Positions 61,671-64,000 of a DNA stretch of 64,000 nt are shown here, one piece after another. The position numbers and the translations under genes were made by a program. The stretch is from Carallia brachiata (taxonomy: Eukaryota > Streptophyta > Magnoliopsida > Malpighiales > Rhizophoraceae). The notes under the pieces were generated by a model. It saw only the letters and a list, made by a program, of their open reading frames with translations, did not search any database and had not been told where the DNA came from. The stretch covers positions 931,849-995,848 of the forward strand of contig JADCRB010000155.1 in the NCBI GenBank assembly GCA_021464245.1, written 5' to 3'. The first letter of the stretch is position 1, and every line of letters starts with the position of its first letter.

Positions 61671-64000
61671 TATTTGTTAGTTTTATCGACACAAATCATT
61701 TTTAATAAAAAAACACTTAAGGAGATTATTTCGAGAAGATTAAATTAAAATAAGATTAAAATAATACGCATCGTTAAATAATTAGAATTTTAAAAAATTA
61801 TTAAATATAATTGAATAAATTACGTTATTATTTTTTTATTATTTGAAATTAAGCTGTATAGTGTAGTATTTTTACGAATACCAAGACACAAATTGTTTAA
61901 AATTTTATATTACATATAAAATATTTATACAATATAAAAAAATTTACAAAAATATTTACATTGACACTATAAAACCTTTTTTCTATTATATAAAATTCAT
62001 ACCTATAATATAAAATATTTTATATGCAGAGACAATTTACAGAGAAACCGAGAACAATAGCTCTTAGGATCCCCTATCACCCTTTTGTTATTAGATATAT
62101 ATGGATTATAACATTCATGATCTCTTTTTGCCTAGTGATAAAGAGGCTTTGCCCTCTTCAGGTCCTTAGTTCGAGAATAAGGCAGATACCTCAGTTTTTT
62201 GTGCTTCTTGAAACTTTATTTTAGATCCGTCACTACTTGCATATGGTATAAAACATTTTTGTGTCAAAAAAAACGTCCATAAAATTTGGATGTAACAAAA
62301 ATTTCCCTTCCAAGTTTTAAATATTTCTCAAGTTAACAATTTATTCTCCCTGTTTTTCAACCAAAAAAAAAAAAAAAAAAAAACAATGTATTCTCCCTGA
62401 TTGGGCAATGACGATAAAATCAAAAGAGCTATGGGGATGAGACCTGACTTCCCCCCTCTGAGAACGCGAATCAAATGCCTGCCCCTATAATTTTTTCAAC
62501 CAAATAACATATAATATTGTGAATGACGCAATTAGTAAAATGCAAAAAATAGAGAAAGTAGAAAACACAGTTGTTTATTATAAAGATAAATTTGTCTCTT
62601 TAAAAATAGGGGATAAAAATAAGTTATCGTATTTCTTAATATTTGTTTTATTTTAGTCATACTTAAGACGAGATTTAGTATATTAATAAAATTATTTTAT
62701 TATAACTTCCACGTCATATATGGATAAGGATATTAATGAGGATTCATTGTTTTTTCATGTTAATATTAATTGGAAGTAGGCGGCCGTTGAACCAACCGTG
62801 GCACATTGGCGTCATCCTTCCCCCCTTGGTATTTTAGTTCGTATTGTGCTTTGCTCAGAAGCACAACGACCAGAGAGAAAACAATATCTTTAAAACAAAA
62901 TAATAGTTTGATAATTTGTATGGCAGCAAGGTCCACAGAAGGTGAACCAACATACCTGAAATGTAGACAAGTTTAATTAGCTGTTCAAACGCTGAACACA
63001 CCAAATAAGATAGTTTATTGGAAGCTTACAGTCATTATTTTAAAATATGAAATTATGAAAATTGACAATATCACCTAATAAGGTGATCTAATTCGTGTTT
63101 TCAGATCTGTAACACTCTTTCTATTGATATTTAACAGATTAATTATTAATCATATTAGTTTAAAAAAAAAAAAAAAGCCCACGTAGATAAGTTTGCATGC
63201 ATTAATTTCTAAAGCCCCATGAAAATCCATTGAGTCAACAACTACAAAATAAACTATAACATATATTAATTAATTTACAGTTCTATCGATGGCAAAAGGA
63301 AAAAAAAAGTTCAGGATTAGAGTTTGAATCCTATGATGAAGTTAATATATATTATTAGACTAATTAAGTTTCATTTGATATGTTTTCTGATTAAAATTAA
63401 ATGTTTGATACTATAAAAGGACATGATATCTATGTTGTTAATGTGACTTTTAATTATAACATTAAAAATTAAGCTGCTCCAATATTTATTATTGAATTTA
63501 CTGACAAATGTGAGTAGCTGTATGAACTTATGACAATACTAATGAGAATTTCTCTTTGTTCCCAAACAAAAAAAAAAAAAAAACTATTGAAATTAACTGT
63601 ATCAGAGCACACTTTAACATATTAGAATTAAACTAAGATTTCCACAACTCTACTGCCAAATTATGCAGGTGGTAGCCGCACACGTTATGATTTTGCAACA
63701 GACCTAAAATAATCAAGAGAAATTCAACGTCATAAATTTTTTATGGCAAAGAAAATGGGAAAGCATGCGGGTATCTCACAAACCTATTAGAAAAAATCAT
63801 ACAAAGGGTATTGCATGGTGAATTTAGTCGCTACATTAAATTCATTGAAGAGCATACTCTTTAGTACCTAACAAAAATTAGCAGTCACTTGCAGAATTAT
63901 GTTGGATTAAACGTATATACATTTAACCTTGCAGAATGCTTTGGTGAGGGTTCAATACCTGTGAAGGCCTTCAGACTTCGTCTGGGCTTGTGACCGTAGC
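61671..64000. other. AT-rich intergenic DNA to window end
   Basis: A short dispersed-repeat-like stretch (TGCCTAGTGATAAAGAGGC...GTTCGAGAATAAGG, 62130-62185) resembles the SINE-like block at 16 kb. A-runs are at 62362-62382, 63162-63175 and 63568-63583. The last 60 bases are GC-richer and could be the edge of another feature, but nothing is recognisable. Confidence 0.45.

Noticed and set aside
1..64000. tRNA, rRNA and CRISPR-like arrays
   Set aside because: I saw no cloverleaf-capable tRNA, no rRNA core motifs and no regularly spaced palindromic repeats; the GA satellite has no spacers.

Overview
This window is nuclear DNA from a flowering plant, most likely a eudicot. It is AT-rich and gene-sparse, with intron-containing genes that match well-known plant families: a PGSIP-type glycosyltransferase, PEX19 with a plant-type CaaX end, SEC16/MAIGO5, a WAT1-related transporter, an NFD6-like protein and a GPI-type matrix metalloproteinase. 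Microsatellites, MITEs and LTR-retroelement remnants fill the gaps. The species cannot be named from sequence alone.

Layout. 1.9-6.5 kb, + strand: a five-exon GT8 glucuronosyltransferase-like gene (PGSIP7/8 group). The next genes are all on the - strand: PEX19 (8.3-12.0 kb, five exons), a two-exon gene for a Gln-rich protein with two U1-type C2H2 zinc fingers (14.2-16.9 kb), and a 13-coding-exon SEC16 gene (18.5-26.1 kb) with a 5'UTR intron. From 26.5 to 34 kb lie a hAT-type MITE with an 8-bp target duplication, a diverged relative of it, a GC-rich patch of unknown origin and a Ty3/gypsy reverse-transcriptase remnant. A seven-exon WAT1-related transporter gene (34.5-37.6 kb, -) follows. Upstream of it are a ~0.95-kb GA-rich satellite and a foldback repeat. 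A 4.9-kb Ty1/copia element (40.7-45.65 kb, -) has identical 233-bp LTRs and a perfect 5-bp target duplication. A decayed PPR fragment (49.2 kb), an NFD6-like gene (52.5-52.9 kb, -), a ~360-bp tandem duplication (55.35-56.2 kb) and an intronless matrix metalloproteinase gene (56.3-57.4 kb, -) complete the recognisable content. The last 6 kb are AT-rich and hold a second copy of the 39.6-kb repeat family.

The genes are individually regulated nuclear genes with no evident shared pathway. SEC16 (ER exit sites), PEX19 (peroxisomal membrane biogenesis) and the PGSIP-like enzyme (endomembrane glycosylation) are housekeeping cell-biology genes that happen to be neighbours.

The most notable result is a recurring pattern of single-base indels. 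SEC16 exon 6, zinc-finger exon 1 and at least eight sites in the otherwise young copia element are broken by small indels, mostly 1-base losses in short homopolymers. This fits consensus error in a long-read assembly better than three independent histories of decay. I found no convincing undescribed biological system; the remaining findings are leads of modest interest.
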